Source of the DNA: Anaerolineales bacterium UBA6128
Lineage (GTDB): Bacteria; Chloroflexota; Anaerolineae; UBA1429
NCBI GenBank assembly: GCA_002423325.1
Contig: DIVQ01000109.1
Span: forward strand, 1-6,652
Length of the DNA: 6,652 nt
Direction: 5' to 3'
Part shown: in pieces, positions 1 through 6,652 of the stretch
Numbering within the stretch: position 1 is the stretch's first letter
How the letters are laid out: every line of letters begins with the position of its first letter
The notes under the pieces: model-generated
Told to the model about the DNA's origin: nothing
The model's input: the letters and a program-made list of their open reading frames with translations, nothing else
The model's database searches: none
Position numbers and translations under genes: made by a program

Positions 1-14
1 TGGACCTGCGGGGG

Positions 15-3000
15 GTGACGAGCGGGAGCGAGGCGCTGCGGCTGGTGTTGGGCGATCTGCGGCGGTTTGGGCTGCCGCCGATGGTGGGTGCACGCGGGAG
101 CAAGCGCGGCCTGGGTTACTACATTGTGCCGGCGCAGGAGTTTGGCAACTATGCGCTGTTCCTGGATGCGAGCGCGAGGAAAAAGGCGCACGATACGCTG
201 ACCAAGTTTATGGCGTCGCGGCCGCCGGAGCCGGATGAGGGCCTGCTGGGGCGCTACCGATCGGTGGAATCGCTGGTGGCGGGGTTGCGGGGGTACATCG
301 ATACGCGCTCAGAGACGGAGCGTGAGCGTCTGCTGACGGTGGACTTTCCGTACTTGTACGACAAGGTGCTGGGCTATCGCGAGCGCGGGACCGCGCCCAA
401 AGCCAGCGTGACCAGGCTGCGAGGGACGGCGCCGGAGGTGTTCCTGCGGGCGCTGTGGCTGACGCTGGGGGAGTTCAGTCGGGAGGCCCGGGAGCGAGGC
501 GCAGCGCCGACGGAGGAGTTGCGCGTGATCGCGTTCAAGAGCATCAGCTTCAGGCACGATATCGAGGGGGGCGAAGAGGACGACAGGGACGAGGGCGAGG
601 CCCCGTTCGGGTTCCTGCGCAGGCTGCTGGGCGGGGTGGACGCGCTGCTGGAGGGAGTCGCGATTCAGGCGGTAGTGGGGGAGGACGCGCTCGCGATCAG
701 CTCGGCGCTGTGCCCGAGGGAGCGCGACGAGATCGCCTACAAAAAGTCAACTGTGGCAGAGCCGGCGCTGGCATTCAACGTTGAATTGGGCTGCCCTGGG
801 CGCCAGCCGCACCGCAAGCAGTTCATGTGGAGCCTGCCGCGGGTGCACCCCTCGCGGGTTCTGGTGGACATGCTCAGCTGGGCGCAGGCGAGCTATGCCG
901 AAGGAACGGCGGGCAATGCTCTGTTCGCCTACGGCGTGCCGTATCTGCCCGAGCTGTTCGCGGCGCGAGACGAGGAAGAGGTGGTGCGCGTGCTGGGGCT
1001 GGCCGCGGGGTCGCAGGACGCGGTGACCGTGAACCTCCTGGCCGCTACCGGGATTGACGCGCACGACCCGGCGCTCACGGCGCTGCAGGCGCTATCTGCC
1101 AAGTACCAGCTCTTTCTGCAAGCGTTCGCCAACGAGGGATTCTTCGCGGCGCTAGCGAGCAGCTATGTAGACCTGCGCTCAGCCTACCTAGAGGCCAACC
1201 GAGCCCTGCTAAGGAACCCGAATAGCGTTTTGGGGCCACTGCTGATGAAGGCCTTCTGGGTGGTGCCGCGGGAGCAGACCGGCGCCGCGAACTGGGCCTG
1301 GAAACACACGCTGGAGTATGCGGTAGCGACGCCACTGCACCCGGCGGTGCTGGACATGATTCAGCACCAGTGCGCGTTTCTTTGTGAGTGCCTGGGGGTG
1401 ACGGCAGACGACGCCTTGCGTGAGGCGAAGAGGGACGGGTTCAGCCAGCGGACCTGGGATCGCATGGCCGACATGGCGCAGATAGTGCGTCCTGTGTTCG
1501 CCGTGGTGGCGGACAACCGTCAACCGGACAGCCGATCGGTAAGCTACGGCTACTTCCATCGGCTGGGGACGTGCACCCAGGAGCTGACCGAGGCATCCGC
1601 GAGGCTGCTGCTGGACTATGAAGAGGATGAGGAGGACATCGGCGACGCGGAGCTGTTCCGCGAGACGGGAACGTCGACGCTAGTCTACAAGACGCTGCTG
1701 GACTATTGCGCGGTGCACGGCCACGCCGATGACGGCCTCGCGGTGGGAGCGTACTGCGGCGCGCAGATCCAGCCCGTCATCGCAGGCATCGACGCGTTCC
1801 TGCGCGAGGTGATGAAGGAGCGCGACGACCGCCCGTACAGCCTGAACATCACGGTGTTCTCGGGCTTCCGAGACGATTCTGCCGTAACGCAATGGCTGGA
1901 TGCCTGGCGGGATAGTTGGGAGGAGCCCGAGGCGGGGCCGAGTGCGCAGCACTATGCTCGCTGCCGGATATCGCTGGCCTACCGCGTGCTGGCGGAGCGA
2001 TCAGACCTAAGCATGCATGCCCGGCTGTTTCGCGAGACGGACCTTGACGTGCTGTTTCTGACCGACTTTGTGGAAGCCAAACGCAGTCGATTCGAGCCGA
2101 TCGAGGTCGACGTGTTGCCCGATGACGGCTATCGCCAGTTCCCGATCCTGGACAAGCCGTGCCCCGCGTTGCGGGGCGGCGGCATGGAGCGCACGCGCGA
2201 GCGCGTGCTGAGCCATCGGCGCTTTGTGCTAGCCAGTACACAGGCTGAGCTGACACAGCGCGTGGCAAGCGGGGCACAGGTGGATCGGCAGCAGAAGTAC
2301 ATGGTGGTAAGCGAGAGCGACTATGAGCCGTGGGAAGCGGCAGTGGGGGCGGCGCACGAGGGGAGTACCTGGGTGGTGTGCATCGATGCGGTGGTGGATG
2401 AGCAGTTGTTGCGCAGCGCGGAGGGTGCCACGCGTAAGCGAGAACTGGTCGGATTTGGCACGGGGGTGGGCGGGCACGGCGAGCGGAACTATACGGTCTC
2501 GACGGAGCAATTCGCGCTCGCGGACATCGAGGACCGCATCGGCGCACAGTTGGCGGCGCTGTTCACGGCGTGGGAGCGGGACACCTGCAAGAGAGTGGCC
2601 AAGAGCCTGATCGCGGAGGCGTCGGGAATGGCGGGGCTCTCGGTTGTGAAGGCGACGGGGCCATCGGAGTATGTGAGAGACTATATCGCGTACGCGACGG
2701 TGCGGAAGCTGCTTAAGGCCGATCCGGAGGCGTTCTGCGACGACATTGTGTCGCTGGACGCCTTCAGTCACTGGTTCGATGGAGCTGCGGCGGGCACGCG
2801 GCCGGACCTGCTGAGGTTGCAGGCCAGGTTGATAGACGGGTACCTCGATGTGGAGGCGCAGATACTAGAGTGCAAGCTGGCCAAGCGATCGGAGGCCTAT
2901 CTCGACAAAGCACAAGAGCAGGTTGCGGCGGGACTACGGCGGCTGGTTGCCTGCTTCGAGCCCAGAGAGGACAGTCGGCCGATCGGGATCGGCGATCGCC

Positions 3001-4721
3001 CGGACCAACGCTTCTGGTGGATGCAGCTGCACCGGCTGTTGGCCAGCCGGGGTAGTACTGACAAACCGCATGAGAAGGAGACGCTCAGGGCGCTCGAACG
3101 CTTGGCGGAAGGCTTTTTCAGCATCCGATGGCGCGGCGCCGTGGTGGCGATCTGGACGGATGAGGAATCCGAGAGGTTGCTGTGCGAGGCCCGTGCTGAT
3201 GTCGAGGTGGACGGACAGGTGCTGCATATGCCGACGATGATCTCCGGCGGCGGGTTCGTGCGACGGGTATGCCTCGACGAGGCGAGCGACCCGATCGCTT
3301 GGGATGAGGCGGCACTGGCGCGCAGCTGCAGACTGCCAGGATCAGCGGGCCCCGCGGCGGAGACGCCTGATCTGAACAGAGCGCACGTGGAGTCCGCTGT
3401 AGCCATTCCTGAACAGAAAGAAGGCGGTGGGTTTGCCGGAGCAGGCCCAGTCGCGCCGGGCGAGCCGGCTTCAACCAGCGAGCAGCCTGTGGTGGCGCCG
3501 GTGGAGGAACTGCAAGTCGAGCCACCGGTCAAGGCCGGCGGCCAGGCAAAGGGGCCCGAGCCCGTAGTCGAGCCCGTGGGGACGGGAGGCGTAGTGCAGC
3601 GCGTGCTGGTGGGGCAGAGCGTACCGGGCGGCAGAGACGTATACTGGGAGTTCGGGCACCCGGAGTTGCCGAATAGGCACATCTTGGTGTTTGGCGCTTC
3701 AGGGACTGGCAAGACCTACACGATTCAGGCGCTGCTGTGTGAGTTGGGGCGGGCGGGACAGAACGCGGTGATCGTAGACTATACCAATGGCTTTACGACA
3801 GCGCAGTTGGAGCAAAAGCTGCAAGATGTCCTGAACCCCAAGCAACACACAGTGGCGAATGAGCCGCTGCCGGTGAATCCGTTCAGGACGCAGAGCGACC
3901 TGATCGAAGGCAAGTGGCATGAGGAGAGCCCCTCGATCACGTCCCAGCGTGTCACGGGTGTGTTCGCAGAGATCTATGCGCTTGGCGACCAGCAAAAGGC
4001 GGCATTGTATCGAGCAATACGAGACGGATTGAAAGAGTCCGGAAACGGCTTTGACCTATGCCTGCTGGTAGATCGACTGGAGAGGATGCAGGCCGCAGGG
4101 GGGACAGTGGCGGGCTATAGCGCTACCGTACTGAGTAAAATCGAGCCCTTTGTAGACATGCATCCTTTTGGGGCGGAGGACCCAGAGAGCTGGGGCAGGT
4201 TGTACAGAGATGATGTATCTCGCTGCCACATCATCCAGCTCCAGACCTTTGCGAAGGACATGGCTCAGTTGATCACCGAGTTTGCGCTAATTGACCTGTA
4301 CCGCTACTACCGCGCCAAGGGAAGCAAAGACGAACCGCGGGTCGTGGTGCTGGACGAGGTGCAGAACCTAGATCTGAAACTGAAAAGCCCGTTGGGGCAA
4401 TTGCTGACCGAAGGCCGCAAGTTCGGCTTTTCGCTGGTACTGGCGACCCAGACTCTGAGCAGTCTCAACTCGGATGCGCGGGACCGGCTGTTCCAAGCCA
4501 GCCACAAGCTGTTCTTCAAGCCGGCCGATACAGAGCTGAAGAACTTTGCGCAGATCCTGGAGGACTCGACTGGAGATAGGGCGGAGATGTGGATCCCGCG
4601 GCTGTCGGGGTTGAGCCGGGGCGAGTGCTACTCGCTGGGTCCGGCGAGGAATGATATGGGAGGCCTTGATATGAAAAGGTGTCAGAAGATCCGGGTGACA
4701 GCGCTGGAAGGGCGGTTCTGA
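15..4721 (+). CDS. DptH-like HerA/FtsK-family ATPase with candidate PD-(D/E)xK nuclease region; 5' end may be incomplete
   Basis: Large multidomain protein of 1568 aa from the GTG at 15. Residues 1-800 match no domain I can name; they carry acidic stretches at about 184-195 and 534-544. Residues 800-1000 include D931, E952-x-K954 and Q969, spaced as in PD-(D/E)xK nucleases. Residues 1107-1190 are an Ala/Gly/Pro/Glu-rich linker. Residues 1193-1568 form a HerA/FtsK-like ATPase: Walker A GASGTGKT at 1227-1234, a VIVDYTNGF strand near 1252-1260, Walker B RVVVLDEVQ at 1442-1450 (D1447, E1448), then EGRKFGFSLVLATQTL at 1466-1481 as sensor and possible arginine region. Known of the family: such ATPases form DNA-pumping hexamers, and DptH, a protein of similar size with a C-terminal ATPase, acts in phosphorothioation-dependent restriction. 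Inferred role: motor, possibly nuclease, of a defence complex in the cytoplasm. The start is uncertain because the frame is open to base 3 and no clear ribosome site precedes 15. MAD8-type ATPases of other defence systems are an alternative identity. The ATPase call is firm; the DptH label is moderate. Confidence 0.85.
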   Translation: MTSGSEALRLVLGDLRRFGLPPMVGARGSKRGLGYYIVPAQEFGNYALFLDASARKKAHDTLTKFMASRPPEPDEGLLGRYRSVESLVAGLRGYIDTRSETERERLLTVDFPYLYDKVLGYRERGTAPKASVTRLRGTAPEVFLRALWLTLGEFSREARERGAAPTEELRVIAFKSISFRHDIEGGEEDDRDEGEAPFGFLRRLLGGVDALLEGVAIQAVVGEDALAISSALCPRERDEIAYKKSTVAEPALAFNVELGCPGRQPHRKQFMWSLPRVHPSRVLVDMLSWAQASYAEGTAGNALFAYGVPYLPELFAARDEEEVVRVLGLAAGSQDAVTVNLLAATGIDAHDPALTALQALSAKYQLFLQAFANEGFFAALASSYVDLRSAYLEANRALLRNPNSVLGPLLMKAFWVVPREQTGAANWAWKHTLEYAVATPLHPAVLDMIQHQCAFLCECLGVTADDALREAKRDGFSQRTWDRMADMAQIVRPVFAVVADNRQPDSRSVSYGYFHRLGTCTQELTEASARLLLDYEEDEEDIGDAELFRETGTSTLVYKTLLDYCAVHGHADDGLAVGAYCGAQIQPVIAGIDAFLREVMKERDDRPYSLNITVFSGFRDDSAVTQWLDAWRDSWEEPEAGPSAQHYARCRISLAYRVLAERSDLSMHARLFRETDLDVLFLTDFVEAKRSRFEPIEVDVLPDDGYRQFPILDKPCPALRGGGMERTRERVLSHRRFVLASTQAELTQRVASGAQVDRQQKYMVVSESDYEPWEAAVGAAHEGSTWVVCIDAVVDEQLLRSAEGATRKRELVGFGTGVGGHGERNYTVSTEQFALADIEDRIGAQLAALFTAWERDTCKRVAKSLIAEASGMAGLSVVKATGPSEYVRDYIAYATVRKLLKADPEAFCDDIVSLDAFSHWFDGAAAGTRPDLLRLQARLIDGYLDVEAQILECKLAKRSEAYLDKAQEQVAAGLRRLVACFEPREDSRPIGIGDRPDQRFWWMQLHRLLASRGSTDKPHEKETLRALERLAEGFFSIRWRGAVVAIWTDEESERLLCEARADVEVDGQVLHMPTMISGGGFVRRVCLDEASDPIAWDEAALARSCRLPGSAGPAAETPDLNRAHVESAVAIPEQKEGGGFAGAGPVAPGEPASTSEQPVVAPVEELQVEPPVKAGGQAKGPEPVVEPVGTGGVVQRVLVGQSVPGGRDVYWEFGHPELPNRHILVFGASGTGKTYTIQALLCELGRAGQNAVIVDYTNGFTTAQLEQKLQDVLNPKQHTVANEPLPVNPFRTQSDLIEGKWHEESPSITSQRVTGVFAEIYALGDQQKAALYRAIRDGLKESGNGFDLCLLVDRLERMQAAGGTVAGYSATVLSKIEPFVDMHPFGAEDPESWGRLYRDDVSRCHIIQLQTFAKDMAQLITEFALIDLYRYYRAKGSKDEPRVVVLDEVQNLDLKLKSPLGQLLTEGRKFGFSLVLATQTLSSLNSDARDRLFQASHKLFFKPADTELKNFAQILEDSTGDRAEMWIPRLSGLSRGECYSLGPARNDMGGLDMKRCQKIRVTALEGRF
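2700..3030 (+). other. Candidate PD-(D/E)xK nuclease motif inside the large ATPase gene
   Basis: Codons for residues about 896-1005 of the large protein. Visible elements in order are RPDLL (D931), a predicted beta hairpin LRLQARLIDGYLDVEAQ, the strand ILECKLAK with E952 and K954, and a helix KAQEQVAAGLRRL with Q969. The order Asp, 21 residues, Glu-x-Lys, then a helix with Gln fits the catalytic core of the PD-(D/E)xK superfamily. This is motif reading only. The superfamily is very divergent and an ExK by itself is common, so the spacing and flanking hydrophobic strands are the main support. If real, the protein would combine DNA translocation with DNA cleavage. Confidence 0.5.
3333..3584 (+). 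other. Low-complexity interdomain linker in the large ATPase gene
   Basis: Residues about 1107-1190 are dominated by Ala, Gly, Pro, Glu, Val and Ser, with short echoes such as PVVAPVEE, QVEPPVKA, PEPVVEPV. No motif or predicted secondary structure is apparent. It lies directly between the candidate nuclease half and the HerA-like ATPase and most likely acts as a flexible tether. Hand reading shows imperfect repetition of a Pro-Val-Val/Glu-Pro theme but no exact DNA tandem repeat. Confidence 0.7.
4706..4711 (+). promoter_or_regulatory. Shine-Dalgarno-like site for the DUF4007-like gene
   Basis: GGAAGG lies inside the last codons of the upstream gene, 11 bases before the GTG at 4723, and is followed by GGGCGG. 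The downstream frame is closed by a TGA at 4696-4698, and GTG 4723 is the only ATG/GTG/TTG start before the conserved N-terminal residues. This supports the chosen start and suggests translational coupling to termination of the first gene. Confidence 0.5.
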
Positions 4722-4722
4722 G

Positions 4723-5541
4723 GTGCTGCCGATCAACTTTCACCAGACGTTTGTGCCTGAGAGGCGGCACATCGAAAAGCTGCTGCACTATGCGGCGCTG
4801 GGCAAGCAGGGAAGCATGCAGGAGTTGGCCGAGGACACGGGCATCCCGATGGGCAAGTCGAGCGGAAAAGCGCCGGCGATAGTGAGCTATGCCAAGGGCA
4901 TGGGTCTGATCGAGGCAGGCGGCAGCAGGCCGAGCAAGGTGATCGAGCCGACGTTGACGCCTTTTGGCCGGGCCGTGTACCTAGGGGACCGGTGCCTAGA
5001 AGAGCCCTTGACCCAGTGGCTGGTACACCTGAACCTGTGTCGCGGCGATATCGGGGCGGAGGCTTGGCACGCTGTATTCGCCAAGGCACGGAACTCGCTG
5101 GGAAACCGCTTTACCCGCCCTCAACTTGAGGAGTACCTGGCGCGCAGGTTCGGGCCCGGCAGGGACAGGACGGGGCCGCTGGTGAGGACGTATACGGATA
5201 GCGCGGCCCTAGGCGGCGCCAACGTACTAGCAGTCCGAGAGGAATGGGTTGAGCGCCGCGCGATGCCTGTGCGCGACGATTGGGGGCCTGCCTACGCAGC
5301 GGCCTTGCTGTCGGTGCTGGAGAGCCAGTTCGCGGGACGCGAGCAAGTGACCCTCGACGAAGTTAGGGAAACCCACTGGTTCGATGCGGCATACTGGTCG
5401 GAAGCGGATATAGAGGCGCTCTGCATGACTCTCGATCGATGTGGGTACCTCAAGGTAGATCGGCAGCTGAAACCATGGGTTCTGGATAGGCACGCTCAGG
5501 CGGCGAAGGTATGGCCACTGGTATACGAGTACTCGAGATAG
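4723..5541 (+). CDS. DUF4007-like protein, probable winged-helix DNA-binding component of a phosphorothioation-linked defence operon
   Basis: A complete 272-aa protein starting at GTG, one base after the stop of the large ATPase gene. No signal peptide or membrane segment is seen. The N-terminal INFHQTFVPERRHIEKLLHYA (residues 4-24) resembles the H-x-TF-x(3)-R opening of the DUF4007 family. Residues 28-66 (ELAEDTGIPMGKSSGKAPAI and following) look like a helix-turn-helix, and 73-88 (VIEPTLTPFGRAVYLG) like a wing with the LTxFG pattern. The stretch LEEPLTQWLVHLNL at 92-105 and AWHAVF at 114-119 also fit the family; the length is near its usual size. Residues 160-272 form a second, less recognisable part with aromatic-rich ends. 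Known: DUF4007 genes are often found beside DNA phosphorothioation genes. Inferred: it recognises DNA or modification state for the two flanking ATPases. The biochemical role is unknown; the family call is fairly confident by motif, without a search. Confidence 0.8.
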   Translation: MLPINFHQTFVPERRHIEKLLHYAALGKQGSMQELAEDTGIPMGKSSGKAPAIVSYAKGMGLIEAGGSRPSKVIEPTLTPFGRAVYLGDRCLEEPLTQWLVHLNLCRGDIGAEAWHAVFAKARNSLGNRFTRPQLEEYLARRFGPGRDRTGPLVRTYTDSAALGGANVLAVREEWVERRAMPVRDDWGPAYAAALLSVLESQFAGREQVTLDEVRETHWFDAAYWSEADIEALCMTLDRCGYLKVDRQLKPWVLDRHAQAAKVWPLVYEYSR

Positions 5542-5543
5542 CT

Positions 5544-5550
5544 GAGGGGG
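5544..5550 (+). promoter_or_regulatory. Shine-Dalgarno site for the third gene
   Basis: GAGGGGG lies in the 13-base gap after the DUF4007-like stop; its GAGG core is 7 bases from the ATG at 5555. An in-frame TGA at 5543-5545 leaves this ATG as the first possible start, so the site and the start fix each other. The gap is too short for a promoter or a terminator, consistent with a single transcript. Confidence 0.7.
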
Positions 5551-5554
5551 TGCG

Positions 5555-6652
5555 ATGAGTCCGTCTGACACGCTGAGGCTGTCCGAGGCAGTGTCGTTCC
5601 GCAGGGACTTGCTTTTCAGCGGCGCAGTGCAGCTTGGTTGGCTTGAGAGCAACCCTGAGCTGGCTGCGAAGGCCGCGGCAGCCTACGCGTTCCACGGGCC
5701 CGCGTACCATGGAGTCGTCGGAAGGGGAGCGGACGACACTGGTTCGCCGCTAATGGATACGGCGTCCTTTACGCGGGACCTTGTCGAAAGAGTTGCAGGC
5801 CTCAAGGCGGATGAGCCGTTTGTCCTCGCAATCGCGGGTTACGGCACGGGCAAGTCACACCTTGGAGTAACGCTAGCATCATTGCTAAGCGCTCCTGACG
5901 GCGAAGTAGCGCGGGGGATACTGGCAAACCTAACGAGCGCCGATACAGCCGTCGGGGATAGCGTGACGGCCACACTGAGGGACCTGAAAAAGCCCTGTCT
6001 AGTCGTGGCTTTGAACGGCATGAAGGATTTCGACCTCGCGGGCGAAATCGTGAGGCAGGTCATTTGGGCCCTGAAGCAGCGCGGACTCGATACTGCCCCG
6101 CTAGATGACTTGCGACCCCGATTCAAGAACGCGATTCGCTACACCCGATCATTTTACCAGGCGCTCAAGCCAGAGTTCGAAGCAGAGTTCGGCGTGGCCG
6201 AACAAGACGAGATCCTGGACAGACTGGAGCAGCAAAACGAAGAGGCCTATGCACGCGTAAGCGCAATCTGGGAGAGAAAAACCGGCGAGCCGATTCGAGC
6301 GATAGGCCAGGAATCGCTACAGGATTTCATTAGGGTCACCAACCAGTACTATTGTGGCGAGAACAAACCCTACGCGGGCATGTTGATCCTGTTTGATGAG
6401 TTTGGGCGCTATCTGGAGTTCGCTGTCCAGAAGCCTCAGCAAGCCGGGCCGGGCGCTGTGCAGCAGCTATTCGAGGCGGTGCAGGCAAACGCGGAGGGGG
6501 TGTACCTTCTCGGTTTGATGCAGTTCGAGCCTAGGGCCTATTTTGCTCGGGTGGCGCCCGAGTTGCGGAACGATCTGGAGCGCTACGTTGGGCGCTATGA
6601 CATTGTGAAGAAGGTGAGGCTGTCGTGCCACCTTGAGACGCTCCTCGCTAAC
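5555..6652 (+). CDS. Large P-loop ATPase of BrxC/PglY-like defence type, N-terminal 366 aa (cut by window end)
   Basis: An open frame of 366 codons starts at ATG 5555 and runs off the right edge with no stop. Residues 1-85 are a helical lead with no motif I recognise. Walker A is GYGTGKSH at 95-102, preceded by the strand FVLAIA. A second strand, CLVVALNG, is at 148-155. A helical insert at about 175-270 contains a charged, possibly coiled stretch near 207-245. Walker B is MLILFDEFGRYLEFA at 276-290 (D281, E282). A sensor-like strand GVYLLGLMQFEP is at 315-326, and a VRLSCHLETLLAN segment closes the visible part. YGTGKSH plus a DEFGR-type Walker B is typical of large regulatory ATPases in defence islands (BrxC of BREX, PglY, ATPases near Dnd genes). 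Inferred role: ATP-driven assembly or gating partner of the HerA-like protein. It is not clearly DptF. The ATPase call is firm; the specific system is not. Confidence 0.8.
   Translation, partial: MSPSDTLRLSEAVSFRRDLLFSGAVQLGWLESNPELAAKAAAAYAFHGPAYHGVVGRGADDTGSPLMDTASFTRDLVERVAGLKADEPFVLAIAGYGTGKSHLGVTLASLLSAPDGEVARGILANLTSADTAVGDSVTATLRDLKKPCLVVALNGMKDFDLAGEIVRQVIWALKQRGLDTAPLDDLRPRFKNAIRYTRSFYQALKPEFEAEFGVAEQDEILDRLEQQNEEAYARVSAIWERKTGEPIRAIGQESLQDFIRVTNQYYCGENKPYAGMLILFDEFGRYLEFAVQKPQQAGPGAVQQLFEAVQANAEGVYLLGLMQFEPRAYFARVAPELRNDLERYVGRYDIVKKVRLSCHLETLLAN

Noticed and set aside
773..786. Perfect 14-bp palindrome ATTCAACGTTGAAT
   Set aside because: It is inside coding sequence, far from any start. 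A 14-bp palindrome somewhere in 6.6 kb is not surprising by chance, and no second copy was seen.
2161..2177. GC-rich hairpin with 7-bp stem (GCCCCGC, GTT loop, GCGGGGC)
   Set aside because: It is within the giant gene with no T-run after it, so it is not an intrinsic terminator. Such short GC stems are expected in this base composition.
1849..2547. 232-codon open frame on the minus strand
   Set aside because: It lies wholly inside the giant ATPase gene. Its product is Arg/Pro/Ser/Ala-rich with no domain, as expected for the antisense of a high-GC gene.
2897..3712. 271-codon open frame on the minus strand
   Set aside because: It is antisense to the nuclease-linker-ATPase region. The Ser/Pro/Thr-rich product mirrors the low-complexity linker and has no recognisable motif or ribosome site of note.
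4719..5560. Possible internal promoter or terminator between genes
   Set aside because: The gaps are 1 and 13 bases and contain only a ribosome site; no stem plus T-run or promoter-like boxes could be supported.
1..6652. CRISPR array, tRNA/rRNA, insertion sequence or attachment site
   Set aside because: Nearly every base is accounted for by the three coding frames, and no regularly spaced repeats, RNA-gene landmarks, transposase or terminal repeats were seen by reading.
5555..6652. Assigning the third gene as dptF
   Set aside because: The YGTGKSH and LFDEFGRYLE motifs fit the wider BrxC/PglY-like ATPases at least as well, the gene is cut by the window edge, and no search could be run, so no symbol is given.

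Overview
The window reads as one high-GC prokaryotic operon, transcribed left to right, with almost no non-coding DNA. It encodes three proteins of anti-phage or DNA-modification-linked defence type. Hand counts of single 60-base lines run from about 73% G+C in the first gene to about 50-60% in the C-terminal ATPase core of that gene and in the last gene. Two of the three starts are GTG, and Shine-Dalgarno-like sequences are present, so a bacterium is likely. High G+C combined with regular ATA, CTA and AGG codons does not point to a specific phylum, and an archaeon is not excluded.

Layout. (1) 15-4721 is a very large protein of at least 1568 aa. It has a long N-terminal region of unknown fold, a candidate PD-(D/E)xK nuclease motif in the middle, an Ala/Gly/Pro/Glu-rich linker and a C-terminal HerA/FtsK-like P-loop ATPase. 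The general architecture recalls DptH (DndH) of phosphorothioation-dependent restriction. Its frame is open to the left edge, so the true start may lie outside. (2) 4723-5541 starts one base after the first stop and encodes a 272-aa protein resembling the DUF4007 family, which is found in phosphorothioation (Dnd/Pbe-type) gene neighbourhoods. (3) From 5555 to the right edge is the first 366 aa of a P-loop ATPase with a YGTGKSH Walker A and an LFDEFGRYLE Walker B. This style is shared with large defence ATPases such as BrxC, PglY and related proteins. The gene is cut by the window end.

Interpretation. Stop-to-start gaps of 1 and 13 bases and internal ribosome binding sites imply co-transcription and probably translational coupling. 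The set (HerA-like ATPase with a possible nuclease, a winged-helix-like DUF4007 protein and a second large ATPase) looks like the effector half of a modification-sensing defence system. A DndFGH- or PbeABCD-like module linked to DNA phosphorothioation is the best guess. No modification gene (DndC-like PAPS reductase, cysteine desulfurase, DndD, methyltransferase) is inside the window, so the link to phosphorothioation rests on family resemblance recalled without a search. No RNA gene, mobile element, CRISPR array, promoter or terminator was found.
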